Assembly (NCBI GenBank): GCA_031425195.1
Contig: JANPIX010000009.1
Span: 1 to 64,000, forward strand
Source of the DNA: JANPIX01 sp031425195
GTDB lineage: Bacteria; Pseudomonadota; Alphaproteobacteria; Rhodobacterales; Rhodobacteraceae
Reading direction: 5' to 3'
Length of the DNA stretch: 64,000 bases
Under the pieces are notes generated by a model. That model had not been told where the DNA came from. It ran no database searches and saw nothing but the letters and a program-made list of their open reading frames with translations. Of the stretch, positions 25,092 to 34,091 are shown in pieces. A program made the translations under genes and the position numbers. Position 1 is the stretch's first letter. Each line of letters opens with the position of its first letter.

Positions 25092-27770
25092 TCAGGCCAC
25101 CTGCCGCAATTGCAGCGGCAGACTGATGCGGAATGCGGCACCACCCTGCCCCGGCAAATAGGCGATGGTGCCGCCAAGGTTGACCATCACCTCCCGGCAA
25201 ATCGCCAGACCCAGCCCAGCCCCGCCCGTCGACGACTGATCCGCCAGCCGCGAAAACTTCTCGAAGATCAGGGTCTGCGCCGCCTTTGGTATGCCGCTGC
25301 CATTGTCGATCATGTCCAACGTCACCTGCCCGCCCCGCTGACGGACGACGATCCGCAGCTCGGGCTCCGCCGCATCGCAGTATTTGCGGGCGTTCGAGAC
25401 AAGGTTGATGAGCACTTGCGTCAGACGGTCGGCATCCGTGCGCAGGAAAACGGCTTCCAGCGCCGGGTTGCGGTGCACGGCGAAACGCTTGCCGCTTTCC
25501 GTTGCAGCAATCGCCCGGTCAATCACATCCGAAAGGCGCACCGGACCGATGTTCAGGCGCACTGTCCCGCTTTCAAGCACGCTGATATCCAAAAGGTCAT
25601 CCAGCAACCGCGTCAGGCGGATCGCTTCGTCATGGATCAGCCCGGAATAACGTGACGCAAGATCGGCAGGCAGATCCCCCTCGCGCAGCAGTTCCGAAAA
25701 CGCGCGGATCGACGTCATGGGCGTGCGCAGTTCATGGCTGATCTGGCTCAGGAACGCGTCCTTCTGCACCGAAAGCTGCGTCAGCTTTTCATTGGCTTCG
25801 CGCAAGGCGCGGGCGGTTCGGCCCAGTTCGGTCTGCTGCACCTCAAGCTGTGCCGAGTATTCCATGATCTGCGCCGTCTCGTTCGCCACGGCAATCAGGT
25901 CTTCCACTGACACCGCCGCCCGCCCGGCAAGCTGCGAAAGCATGGCATGGGCCGTCGCGGCCCCCACGGACCCCGCAAGACGGCGTTCCAGACGGTCAAT
26001 GAAATCCGGTGTCGGGTCCGGCAGATAGCCGCCCTTCCCCTGTATCTGCGCGCCCTCATGAAAGAAGTTGAGCGCTGCCTCCTCACCAAGAATACGCTGC
26101 GCCATGATCAGCAAGGCCTCCGGTTCGGCAGCCCCCTTGTGCCAGCCAAGTGGCCCGGGCTGGTCATTGTCAAAGACGTTGACAAAGGCCAACGCCTGCG
26201 CCCGCTCAACAGGGCTTGGGAATGTCAAAAGCGACCCTGCGCAAAAACCCGCAACATTCATCGTCATCGACCAGAACAGGGCATGGATCAGGGGGTCCAT
26301 ATCTTCGACCCAGAACAGTGCCTGTGGCCGCAACCAGGCCCAGCCAAACGGACCATCCGCCATCATCTGCGCCGAAAACACCGCTTCGGCACCAAACGAC
26401 GGCAATAGCAGCGTATAGACCCATGTCATAAATCCCAACGTCATGCCGATGCCCGCGCCGATACGGGTGGCCCCCCGCCAGAAGATGCCGCCCATCATCG
26501 CAGGCAGGGTCTGCGCCACACCGCAAAACGCGATCAGGCCGATGGCGGCCAATGCGCCCGATCCCCCCGACAATTTGTAATAGGCATAGCCCAGCGAAAG
26601 TATCCCGGCGATGGACAGACGCCGCGCCATCAGCACCACGCCGCGCACGTCACCGGGCACTGCGGCACGTGGCCCTATTCGCAACCACAAAGGCATGACG
26701 ATGTGGTTGGACACCATTGTTGACAACGCAATCGTCGCCACGATCACCATCGAAGTCGCGCTGGAAAACCCACCCAGAAACGCAAGCATTGCCAACCCGC
26801 CCCGGTCATGCGCCAAGGGAAGTGTCAGAACATAAAGGTCCGGATTGCTGCCCACCGGCATCAGCGCAAGGCCCATTACGGCAATCGGGATGACAAACAG
26901 GCTCATCGCCATCAGATACAAGGGGAAGGCCCAGCTTGCAGTCGACAGGTGCGATTCCTGTGTGTTTTCGACGACAATCACCTGAAACATGCGCGGCAGG
27001 CACAAGACAGCCGCCCCAGACAGCGCCGTCAATCCGACCCACCGCGATGGTTCAAGCGTCCACCCCGCCATGTCCGAAACGGCGATCCGCTCCATCACCG
27101 GACCAACCCCGCCTGCAAGGCCCCAGACGACGAACACACCCACGGCAATCAATGCCACAAGTTTCACCACAGCCTCCACGGCGATGGCGGTGACAACGCC
27201 GGCATGCTGTTCGCGCACATCAAGGTTGCGGGTACCGAACAGGATGGTGAACACCGCAAGCCCGACCGCCACCCAAAAGGCAATCTGCGCCGGATCACGC
27301 ACCGGGTTGGCCGGGTCGGCGGCGGTGGCGAAAACCTGAAACGACAGGGTCACCGATTGCAATTGCAACGCGATATAGGGTGTTGCCGACAACACGCACA
27401 ACAGCGTGACGATCACGCCAAGCAACGTGGATTTGCCATACCGCGATGAAATCAGGTCGGCGATGGACGTGACGCGCTGCTGCCTGCCAATCCGTACCAG
27501 TTTGCGCAGCACCCACCACCATCCGACAAAGACAAGCGTCGGCCCAAGGTAGATCGTGACGAATTCCAGCCCCGACCGCGCGGCATAGCCGACCGCGCCG
27601 TAAAACGTCCAGGCAGTGCAATAGATCGACAGCGACAAGGTATAAACCACGGGCGTGCGCAGCCAGCGCGCTCCCTTGGGGCCAGCCCGCTGTTCCACCC
27701 AAAAAGCCACCAGAAACAGGATCAGCACATAGGTCAGACAGGACAGCACGATCAGGCTGAAGGGAATCAT
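25092..27770 (-). CDS. SLC5 (Na+/solute symporter)-type sensor histidine kinase, CbrA/CrbS-like
   Basis: An 892-residue membrane protein. Residues 1 to about 560 are a sodium:solute symporter domain with some 13 helices (for example VYTLSLSIYCTAWTFYGAVG near the N-terminus). After a linker comes a histidine kinase core: H-box SHELRTPMTSIR, N-box LVSNARKY, G-box DNGSGIPKAAQ with FEKFSRL, and GGAGLGLAICREV. This layout matches CbrA and CrbS, which link solute flux to gene control; CrbS controls acetyl-CoA synthetase. The ATG at 27770 overlaps the stop of the small upstream gene by 4 nt. The likely partner is the single-domain response regulator two genes upstream. Confidence 0.9.
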   Translation of the reverse strand: MIPFSLIVLSCLTYVLILFLVAFWVEQRAGPKGARWLRTPVVYTLSLSIYCTAWTFYGAVGYAARSGLEFVTIYLGPTLVFVGWWWVLRKLVRIGRQQRVTSIADLISSRYGKSTLLGVIVTLLCVLSATPYIALQLQSVTLSFQVFATAADPANPVRDPAQIAFWVAVGLAVFTILFGTRNLDVREQHAGVVTAIAVEAVVKLVALIAVGVFVVWGLAGGVGPVMERIAVSDMAGWTLEPSRWVGLTALSGAAVLCLPRMFQVIVVENTQESHLSTASWAFPLYLMAMSLFVIPIAVMGLALMPVGSNPDLYVLTLPLAHDRGGLAMLAFLGGFSSATSMVIVATIALSTMVSNHIVMPLWLRIGPRAAVPGDVRGVVLMARRLSIAGILSLGYAYYKLSGGSGALAAIGLIAFCGVAQTLPAMMGGIFWRGATRIGAGIGMTLGFMTWVYTLLLPSFGAEAVFSAQMMADGPFGWAWLRPQALFWVEDMDPLIHALFWSMTMNVAGFCAGSLLTFPSPVERAQALAFVNVFDNDQPGPLGWHKGAAEPEALLIMAQRILGEEAALNFFHEGAQIQGKGGYLPDPTPDFIDRLERRLAGSVGAATAHAMLSQLAGRAAVSVEDLIAVANETAQIMEYSAQLEVQQTELGRTARALREANEKLTQLSVQKDAFLSQISHELRTPMTSIRAFSELLREGDLPADLASRYSGLIHDEAIRLTRLLDDLLDISVLESGTVRLNIGPVRLSDVIDRAIAATESGKRFAVHRNPALEAVFLRTDADRLTQVLINLVSNARKYCDAAEPELRIVVRQRGGQVTLDMIDNGSGIPKAAQTLIFEKFSRLADQSSTGGAGLGLAICREVMVNLGGTIAYLPGQGGAAFRISLPLQLRQVA

Positions 27771-28045
27771 TCCTTGTCCCCCGCCCCGGCGGGGTCGTCG
27801 CCACGGGTGTCCTGCCGCAGCCGACGCGACAGAATGGCAGCAAGGATCACAAGAATCCCCCAGACACCGAACACATAGATCGCATCGCGCGCCAGATCGC
27901 GCGGCTGCCCCGGTGCAGGTTCCCACAACAAGGGCAGCAGAAACAGAAAGGCACCCAGCACCGGCACAAGCCGGGCCGCATCGCGCAGACGCCGCACGCG
28001 GTAACTTCGCCGGGCAACAAACATCGGGCCTGCGGGCCGTTTCAC
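27767..28045 (-). CDS. Small membrane protein between response regulator and SLC5 kinase
   Basis: A 92-residue protein with a basic N-terminus and two hydrophobic helices (LVPVLGAFLFLLPLL and IYVFGVWGILVILAAIL), ending in a charged tail. It starts with GTG overlapping the stop of the response regulator gene (GTGA) and ends overlapping the kinase start (ATGA). It is therefore almost surely translated as part of one unit. I do not recognise the family; it could modulate or assemble the transporter-like kinase. Confidence 0.75.
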   Translation of the reverse strand: MKRPAGPMFVARRSYRVRRLRDAARLVPVLGAFLFLLPLLWEPAPGQPRDLARDAIYVFGVWGILVILAAILSRRLRQDTRGDDPAGAGDKE

Positions 28046-28410
28046 TGCGTCACCAGATCTTGCACCGCCGCAAGAAAAGCGGCGTTTGAAAAGGGTTTCG
28101 CCATGAACAGACTGGCGCCCGCGTGTTCTGCCGCCTCGCGGTCGCGCGCCTGCCCCTTGGCCGTCAGCATGATGACGGGCAGCGCCGCCAGCGCCGCCAC
28201 CGCCCGCACCGATTTCAGCACATCAAGCCCGCTTTGCCCCGGCAGCATCAGGTCAAGAATGACAAGATCCGTCCGGTTCGCCAGAATATCGGCCAAGGCC
28301 TGATCCCCGTTCGAAAGCCAGCGCACGCCAAACCCCGCGCGGGTCAAAAGGTAACGGATCGCCTCGGCAATGTTGGGTTCGTCCTCGATCAGCAGAACCT
28401 GTTGCTCCAT
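28042..28410 (-). CDS. Single-domain response regulator (CheY-like receiver)
   Basis: A 122-residue receiver domain with the acidic pair in LLIEDEPN, the phospho-acceptor aspartate in LVILDLMLPG, the threonine in IMLTAKG and the lysine in MAKPFS. No output domain follows, so it acts by protein contact or as a phosphate relay step. The ATG at 28410 begins MEQQVLLIEDE; an upstream extension in frame is not receiver sequence. It heads a tightly overlapped set with a small membrane protein and the SLC5-type kinase. Confidence 0.9.
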   Translation of the reverse strand: MEQQVLLIEDEPNIAEAIRYLLTRAGFGVRWLSNGDQALADILANRTDLVILDLMLPGQSGLDVLKSVRAVAALAALPVIMLTAKGQARDREAAEHAGASLFMAKPFSNAAFLAAVQDLVTQ

Positions 28411-28469
28411 TGTGACGCGCGGTCCTTCCGTCAGGTTGACCCGCAATATCCGCCGAAACCCGCTGGCTG

Positions 28470-29777
28470 TCAAAAGCCAAGCACGGGGCCGCTTTTCTGG
28501 CCCATCAGCACCGATGGTTCGCGCCGCGCCTCACAGTCGACCTGAACGCAGATGCGGCAGGTGGTGCCCACCGCAAACGGCTGTCGCGCGTCAGACGGCA
28601 CCGTTGTCACGGGTTGAATCAGCATGGCGGCATCGCACATGTCGGGCGCGCCGAAATGCGTGGGTCGCACCGGCTGCGCATAGGCGCGCAGCAGATAACG
28701 GGACGGCCCCGCCCGCCCGGTGACAGCTACCTGCTGCTCAACCGCCGTCATCGGACGGCGCAGCGCCGTGAACAGCGGCCACAGCGGGCAACTGGCCCCA
28801 AACCGGGGGATGGCAAAACCCGCCGCGGGCTTGCGAAACACCAACCCCCCCGAAGCGTCACAGATCACAAGGCCAAGGACCGACCCCGGCAAGGTCGCGA
28901 TCCGCCGGAATACCGCCAGCGTATCCGCCCCCAACCGCGCCGCGATGCGCAACGGGTCGGGCCCGAATTCACCTATGGCCGCCTGCATCTGCGCCATGGG
29001 AAGGGCAGCCACATCCGCCGCCGCGCGCAACACAACCGCCCGCGCCATCGACCGCGCGGCGGTGGATTGCAGCGTTTCAGCATCGGCCAGCACCGCGTCC
29101 AGCGCCCCCTCTTCCAGCCCCGCCAGATGCCAGCCCTGTGCGGCCAGCCATCTGTCCAGTTCTTCGTGTGGCGTGCCAACCTGTGCAGCCTCACCCCCCT
29201 CGAACCCGTCAAGATAGGCCGTCAACGCCTCGGCCCCGCGCGCCATCCGTTCGGAATCGTCATGCAGATTGCGGTAAAACCGCGCCTGCCAATCGGCCTC
29301 GATATCCGGCGTTTCCACAAGGATCGCAGCCGTCGATCGCACGGCACTCAGTGCCGACAAAAGATCGTGGAGCGTATGGCTGAGATAGGGGTCGTGATCC
29401 AGCCTGTCATTCAACGCCGCAACTGTCCGTTCCGCCAGCGCAACCCGCCCCGCCAGTTGCGCCATGGCCTGCGCCCAGCCCGGAAATCGAAGAACGAATT
29501 CGTCGATGCGGTCAATCTCGGCTGATGTGCCAATCGCCCCGTCGCGCAAGTCCTGCGTCAATCCGGTTTCATCCGGGCCGCTCAGATCGTCGGGCGTGCA
29601 GCCCAGCACCTCGGCCAGACGCGTCAACCCCTGCGCCGATACCCGGCGCCGATTGTGTTCGATCAGGTTCAGATAGGATGCCGACATCCCCGCCCGCGCC
29701 GCCACGTCGGATTGCAGCAGCCCACGGCCCTGCCTCTGATCCCGCAGGCGGCTTCCGATCAGGCGGGACAACGCCAT
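28470..29777 (-). CDS. ScfR-type XRE transcriptional regulator (short-chain fatty acyl-CoA responsive family)
   Basis: A 435-residue regulator. Residues 8-65 are a helix-turn-helix XRE domain (QSDVAARAGMSASYLNLIEHNRRRVS). The middle is helical, and the C-terminal half matches the DUF2083/ScfR domain seen in RamB/ScfR regulators of acetate, propionate and glyoxylate metabolism. It ends with a cysteine cluster (CRICVQVDC). GGGGGA lies 7 nt before the ATG at 29777. It lies about 60 nt upstream of the response regulator gene on the same strand. A link between acyl-CoA sensing and the SLC5-type kinase is plausible by position only. Confidence 0.85.
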   Translation of the reverse strand: MALSRLIGSRLRDQRQGRGLLQSDVAARAGMSASYLNLIEHNRRRVSAQGLTRLAEVLGCTPDDLSGPDETGLTQDLRDGAIGTSAEIDRIDEFVLRFPGWAQAMAQLAGRVALAERTVAALNDRLDHDPYLSHTLHDLLSALSAVRSTAAILVETPDIEADWQARFYRNLHDDSERMARGAEALTAYLDGFEGGEAAQVGTPHEELDRWLAAQGWHLAGLEEGALDAVLADAETLQSTAARSMARAVVLRAAADVAALPMAQMQAAIGEFGPDPLRIAARLGADTLAVFRRIATLPGSVLGLVICDASGGLVFRKPAAGFAIPRFGASCPLWPLFTALRRPMTAVEQQVAVTGRAGPSRYLLRAYAQPVRPTHFGAPDMCDAAMLIQPVTTVPSDARQPFAVGTTCRICVQVDCEARREPSVLMGQKSGPVLGF

Positions 29778-29843
29778 TCAGGTATCCCCCACAAAGGATT
29801 TACAAACCAAAGTCATCTTTACACAACACTGTCAAAATGAAAA

Positions 29844-29871
29844 CGGCGCGCCGGGTTGCTCCGGCGCGCCG
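29844..29871 (-). terminator. Rho-independent terminator of the ABC transporter operon
   Basis: An 11-bp perfect GC-rich stem (CGGCGCGCCGG with its complement) and 6-base loop lie 23 nt past the stop of the binding-protein gene. On the minus strand the stem is followed by TTTTCATTTT, and TTTTTTT precedes it. This is a convincing terminator for the minus-strand transport operon. Confidence 0.8.
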
Positions 29872-29894
29872 CGATTAAAAAAACCTGTACGGGG

Positions 29895-30875
29895 TTACTG
29901 CAGCGCCTTGTCCGTGATGACGCTTGTCCAGGCACCCGTGGGTGCTGCCGTGATCACCGGGTCAGACCCGCCCGCCATCAACGTGGCCACAGTCCGTTCG
30001 GCCGCAGCAACGTCAAGCGTGCCGTTCGAACCAGCGGTCAGCTTGGCCACTTCGCCCATCATCCGCTTTTGATGTTCCTCGGTCTGCGCGCCTGTTTCGT
30101 CATTCTCCAGAACGATCATCGCGGCTTCGTCCGGGTTCGCCTCGGCGTATTTCCAGCCCTTCATCGACGCGCGCACAAAGCGCACCATCTTGTCCTCGAA
30201 CGCCGGGTCGGAAAGTTTGTCCTCCATGACGTAAAGGCCATCTTCCAATGTGGCGACACCCTGATCTTCGTACTTGAAGGTCACCAGATCATCCGCGCTG
30301 ATCCCGGCGTCGATCACCTGCCAGTATTCGTTGTAGGTCATCGTGGAAATGCAGGCCGCCTGTTTTTGCAGCAGCGGATCGACGTTGAAGCCCTGCTTCA
30401 GCACCGTCACACCGCCAGCCGAACCATCGGTTTTCAGGCCAAGCGTGCTCATCCACGACAGGAACGGATATTCGTTGCCAAAGAACCAGACACCCAGCGT
30501 CTTGTCGGCAAAATCAGCGGGCGAGGCGATGCCGGTTTCCTTCAGGCAGGTCAGCATCATCCCCGACGATGCGAAGGGCTGCGCGATGTTCACAAGGGCC
30601 AGACCCTTTTCGCGTGCCGCCAGTGCCGAAGGCATCCAATCCACAACAACATCCGCGCCGCCGCCCGCGATCACCTGGGTCGGTGCAATGTCGGGGCCGC
30701 CGGGCAGAATCGTGACGTTCAGGTCTTCTTCCGTGTAATAGCCCTTTGCCTGCGCCACATAGTATCCGGCGAACTGCGCCTGCGTGACCCATTTCAGTTG
30801 CAGCGTCACATCGTCGGCCGCCTGCGCGCCCGTGGCGAATACGGCCAGCATGGCCCCCGTCATCAACCTTTTCAT
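29895..30875 (-). CDS. ABC transporter substrate-binding protein, NMT1/THI5 family (probable pyrimidine transport)
   Basis: A 326-residue periplasmic binding protein with a signal peptide (MKRLMTGAMLAVFATGAQA, cleaved after AQA). It has the NMT1/THI5 pattern: LKWVTQAQFAGYYVAQAKGYYTEEDL near the start, and a GGGADVVVDWMPSALAAR segment. The family binds thiamine precursors, pyrimidines, nitrate or sulfonates. Genes for dihydropyrimidinase, N-carbamoyl-beta-alanine hydrolase and a RutR-type regulator lie upstream on the same block, so uracil, thymine or dihydrouracil are the best guesses. GGAGG lies 6 nt before the ATG. It is the last gene before a strong terminator. Confidence 0.85.
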   Translation of the reverse strand: MKRLMTGAMLAVFATGAQAADDVTLQLKWVTQAQFAGYYVAQAKGYYTEEDLNVTILPGGPDIAPTQVIAGGGADVVVDWMPSALAAREKGLALVNIAQPFASSGMMLTCLKETGIASPADFADKTLGVWFFGNEYPFLSWMSTLGLKTDGSAGGVTVLKQGFNVDPLLQKQAACISTMTYNEYWQVIDAGISADDLVTFKYEDQGVATLEDGLYVMEDKLSDPAFEDKMVRFVRASMKGWKYAEANPDEAAMIVLENDETGAQTEEHQKRMMGEVAKLTAGSNGTLDVAAAERTVATLMAGGSDPVITAAPTGAWTSVITDKALQ

Positions 30876-30921
30876 GTCGTACCTCCGTGTTGTGGGGCCC
30901 GTTTGCCGGGTCGCCCTTGCT

Positions 30922-31767
30922 TCATGTTCGTTGTGAGGGGTGCCAGAACGTGACCCCCTTTTCGATCAGCGCGATCACGCCGTAAAAGGCCGATCCCGCC
31001 AACGCCGCCACCGCAATCTCGGCCCAGACCATGTCAAGGCCAAGACGCCCCACCTCGGTCGAGATACGAAAACCCATGCCCACTGTGGGACTGCCGAAAA
31101 ACTCCGCAACAATTGCGCCGATCAGGGCCAGAGTCGATGAAATTTTAAGCCCGTTGAAGATGAACGGCATCGCGGCAGGCAACCGCAGTTTCCACAGGGA
31201 TTGCCAGTAACTGGCCCCCCAGGTCGCCATCAGATCGCGCTGCATCCGTTCGGACGCGAGAAGGCCCGCCACAGTGTTCACCAGCATGGGAAAGAACACC
31301 ATCACCACCACAACGGCCGCCTTGGACTGCCAGTCAAACCCGAACCACATCACCAGAATGGGTGCGATCCCCACCACTGGCAAGGCGGCCACGAAATTGC
31401 CAACCGGCAACAGACCGCGCGTCAGGAACGGTGATCGGTCAATCAGAATGGCCACGATCACGGCAGCACCACAGCCAAGGAAAAAGCCGCTCAGCGCGCC
31501 CTTGACGAAGGTCTGGACAAAGTCGATCCACAGAACAGGCAGCGATGTCATGATCTTGCCCGCGATCATGCTGGGCGGCGGCAGGATCACGGGCGACACG
31601 CCAAGCCCCCTCACCATGCCCTCCCAGACGACGAGCAACGTCAGACCGAACAGCACCGGAACAGCGATCCTTCCCGCAGGCTCGCGCGCCATCGGCGATG
31701 CCGCCAGCCGGGCGTTCACAGCCCAGGCCCCCGCCCAGAACAGCAGCGACAGCACAACAAGCGTCAT
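30922..31767 (-). CDS. ABC transporter permease (SsuC/TauC-like), second permease of the set
   Basis: A 281-residue permease with about six helices and the coupling loop near TWGASYWQSLWKLRLPAAMPFIFNGLKI. The start at 31767 overlaps the preceding permease gene's stop by 4 nt, while the longer frame to 31866 only runs antisense-like over that gene. It should pair with the other permease as a heterodimer under the nearby ATPase and binding protein. Confidence 0.88.
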   Translation of the reverse strand: MTLVVLSLLFWAGAWAVNARLAASPMAREPAGRIAVPVLFGLTLLVVWEGMVRGLGVSPVILPPPSMIAGKIMTSLPVLWIDFVQTFVKGALSGFFLGCGAAVIVAILIDRSPFLTRGLLPVGNFVAALPVVGIAPILVMWFGFDWQSKAAVVVVMVFFPMLVNTVAGLLASERMQRDLMATWGASYWQSLWKLRLPAAMPFIFNGLKISSTLALIGAIVAEFFGSPTVGMGFRISTEVGRLGLDMVWAEIAVAALAGSAFYGVIALIEKGVTFWHPSQRT

Positions 31768-32630
31768 GCCGGCACCCCCATCCGCTTGCGGGCGAACCTT
31801 TCCACCATGCCCACAGACAGGATCAGCCCGCCCGCCAGCAACGCCGCCGCGAACAGGGCCGACCACATAATAAGCGGTTGCCCAAACTGGCTGCCGATCA
31901 GCATGCGCGCGCCAAGCCCCGAAATGGCCCCGGTGGGCAATTCACCGACGATGGCCCCAACCAGCGATGCGGCAATCGCCACTTTCAACGCGGCAAAGAA
32001 ATAAGGCATCGACGCCGGCAGGCGCAGCTTCCAGAACATCTGCCCGCCCGTCGCACCATAAGTCCGCAGCAGATCAAGCTGCATCTGATCAGGGCTGCGC
32101 AAGCCTTTGACCATGCTGACAAGAACCGGAAAGAATGACAGATACGCCGAAATGATGGCCTTGGGCACCAACCTGTCCTCCACGCCAAAGGCATTCGACA
32201 GAACCACGATCATCGGGGCCAGTGCCACTATCGGAATGGTCTGGCTGATGATCGCCCAAGGCATGACCGACATGTCCATCGCACGCGAATGAACAATTGC
32301 AACCGCCAGACCAACGCCCAATACAATCCCAAGGCCAAAGCCGCACAGCGTGGCCTGCAGCGTGATCCAGCCATGATAGACAAGGCTCCGCTTGGAGGTG
32401 ATGGCCTGCGCCGTCAGCCCTTTCCACAACTCCGCCGCAACCTGATGCGGCGGTGGCAGCACGGGCCGCTCCTGCGCCATCGTTTGCGGAACCATCTGCG
32501 CAAAGGTCACCGTCGTGCCGGCGCGTTCCGCCTGATCGTAAACCCACTGCGCGTTCAGCGCGACGCTGGCCCCATACCAAAGCGCCAGAATGACGGACAG
32601 AACCGTCAGGATCGGCAGCAGGTTCTTCAT
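31764..32630 (-). CDS. ABC transporter permease (SsuC/TauC-like), first permease of the set
   Basis: A 288-residue permease with an N-terminal helix, about six membrane spans in total and the coupling loop near TYGATGGQMFWKLRLPASMPYFFAALKV. Its start overlaps the stop of the small DMT-type gene and its end overlaps the next permease, both by 4 nt. It works with the ATPase and binding protein of this block, probably to import a pyrimidine. Confidence 0.88.
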   Translation of the reverse strand: MKNLLPILTVLSVILALWYGASVALNAQWVYDQAERAGTTVTFAQMVPQTMAQERPVLPPPHQVAAELWKGLTAQAITSKRSLVYHGWITLQATLCGFGLGIVLGVGLAVAIVHSRAMDMSVMPWAIISQTIPIVALAPMIVVLSNAFGVEDRLVPKAIISAYLSFFPVLVSMVKGLRSPDQMQLDLLRTYGATGGQMFWKLRLPASMPYFFAALKVAIAASLVGAIVGELPTGAISGLGARMLIGSQFGQPLIMWSALFAAALLAGGLILSVGMVERFARKRMGVPA

Positions 32631-32962
32631 CCCCGCCCCCCCTGCGGCCAGGCGATCATCGCCACAGCCACCACACCCAGCGCCATTCCGGCCATCTGCA
32701 ATGTCGTGGGCCGCTCACCGAACACCACAAAGGCGATCACCCCGATCAGCACCAGTTGCACGATCGACGATACCGAAATCGCAATCGCCAATCCGGATTC
32801 GCGCATCAGCCGGACCATCATCAGATTACCAACGGTGAACAGGCACAGCGCGCCGATCAAAACCGGAACGTGCCCTGACACGACATAAGACCGCAACACC
32901 GTGTTCCCCAGCAGAAACGCCGCCATCGCCCCCGACAGCCACAAGATCAGTCCTGCACTCAT
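32627..32962 (-). CDS. Small four-helix DMT/EamA-like membrane protein
   Basis: A 111-residue protein with four hydrophobic helices, ending FGERPTTLQMAGMALGVVAVAMIAWPQGG. The FGERPTxxQxxGMALGVxAVxxIA segment is the closing pattern of half-size EamA/SMR-type transporters. It sits inside the ABC transporter block and overlaps the first permease gene by 4 nt. Its role beside the ABC transporter is unclear; export of an end product such as beta-alanine is one possibility. Confidence 0.75.
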   Translation of the reverse strand: MSAGLILWLSGAMAAFLLGNTVLRSYVVSGHVPVLIGALCLFTVGNLMMVRLMRESGLAIAISVSSIVQLVLIGVIAFVVFGERPTTLQMAGMALGVVAVAMIAWPQGGRG

Positions 32963-33080
32963 GCCCGATCTTTCCCTGTGGGCGAAATGGCATCGTTCCA
33001 CTCCGACAACGACCTGATTTTCACGCCCTCGCGAAGATCAGTCATCTCTGACGCCACCCCCGCGCCTTTGCCTTGCAAGA

Positions 33081-33881
33081 TCATACGTCGTCGCCATGTC
33101 CGGCCCGAAGCCCTTCGCGCACACGGTGTGCAATGTCGATGAAATCGCGGCTGTCCCGAATGTCGAGAGGGCGTTCCCTTGGCAAGGGGCTCTCGATCAC
33201 ATCGGTGATCCGCCCCGGACGCGGGCTCATCACTACGATCTTGGTGGAAAGATAGACCGCCTCGGGGATCGAATGGGTGACAAAGGCAATCGTCTTGCCC
33301 GTCCGCGCCCAAAGCTTCAGCACTTCCTCGTTCAGCCGGTCACGCACAATCTCGTCCAGCGCCCCGAAAGGTTCGTCCATCAGCAGGATATCCGCGTCGA
33401 ACGCCAGCGCCCGCGCGATGCTGGCACGCTGCTGCATCCCACCGGAAAGCTGCCAGGGAAACTTTCGCCCGAACCCCGACAATTCCACCAGATCCAGAAC
33501 ACGCTCTACCCGTTCATCCTGATCGGCGCGGGAAAACCCCATGATTTCCAACGGAAGGCGGACGTTTCCCGCAATCGTGCGCCACGGATACAGCCCCGCC
33601 GCCTGAAACACATAGCCGTAGGCCCGCGCCATCCGCGCTGCATCCGGCGTCATGCCGTTGACTGTCAGCGTCCCGCCCGTGGGCCGCTCCAGCGCGGCAA
33701 TGGCCCGCAGAAACGTGGTCTTGCCGCAGCCGGAAGGGCCGATAAAGCTGACGAATTCACCCTTGTTGATCGTCAGGTTCACATCGCGCAACGCATGCAC
33801 AGGCCCATCCGCCGTCTGAAACACGAGTTCCAGATTGTTCGCCTCGATGACAGGCGAGACAAGGTTGGTGGTGTCTTTCAT
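33081..33881 (-). CDS. ABC transporter ATP-binding protein (SsuB/TauB-like)
   Basis: A 266-residue ATPase with Walker A GPSGCGKTT, a Q-loop in GYVFQAAGLYPW, the signature LSGGMQQR, Walker B ILLMDEPFGALDE and the switch histidine in FVTHSI. It powers the two permeases downstream. The ATG at 33881 is taken because the domain starts shortly after; the upstream extension to 34013 is cysteine- and tryptophan-rich and not family-like. Confidence 0.92.
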   Translation of the reverse strand: MKDTTNLVSPVIEANNLELVFQTADGPVHALRDVNLTINKGEFVSFIGPSGCGKTTFLRAIAALERPTGGTLTVNGMTPDAARMARAYGYVFQAAGLYPWRTIAGNVRLPLEIMGFSRADQDERVERVLDLVELSGFGRKFPWQLSGGMQQRASIARALAFDADILLMDEPFGALDEIVRDRLNEEVLKLWARTGKTIAFVTHSIPEAVYLSTKIVVMSPRPGRITDVIESPLPRERPLDIRDSRDFIDIAHRVREGLRAGHGDDV

Positions 33882-34091
33882 GGCGCGGGCCAGCCTTCGC
33901 CAGCACCCATCATGCCCGTCACATACCGCGCGGCCCCACCGCAACTGTCCAACATCTTTTGCCCCGTTCCCCTCAGTGTTCTGCCGATGGTCTTTGCTGC
34001 GATCCGGCAGCACAAGCCGTCGCGATCACGCGCCTTACACATAAATTCGCAGCCCCCGCAAAACCATCAAAATGTTTGCCGCCACTACCTC

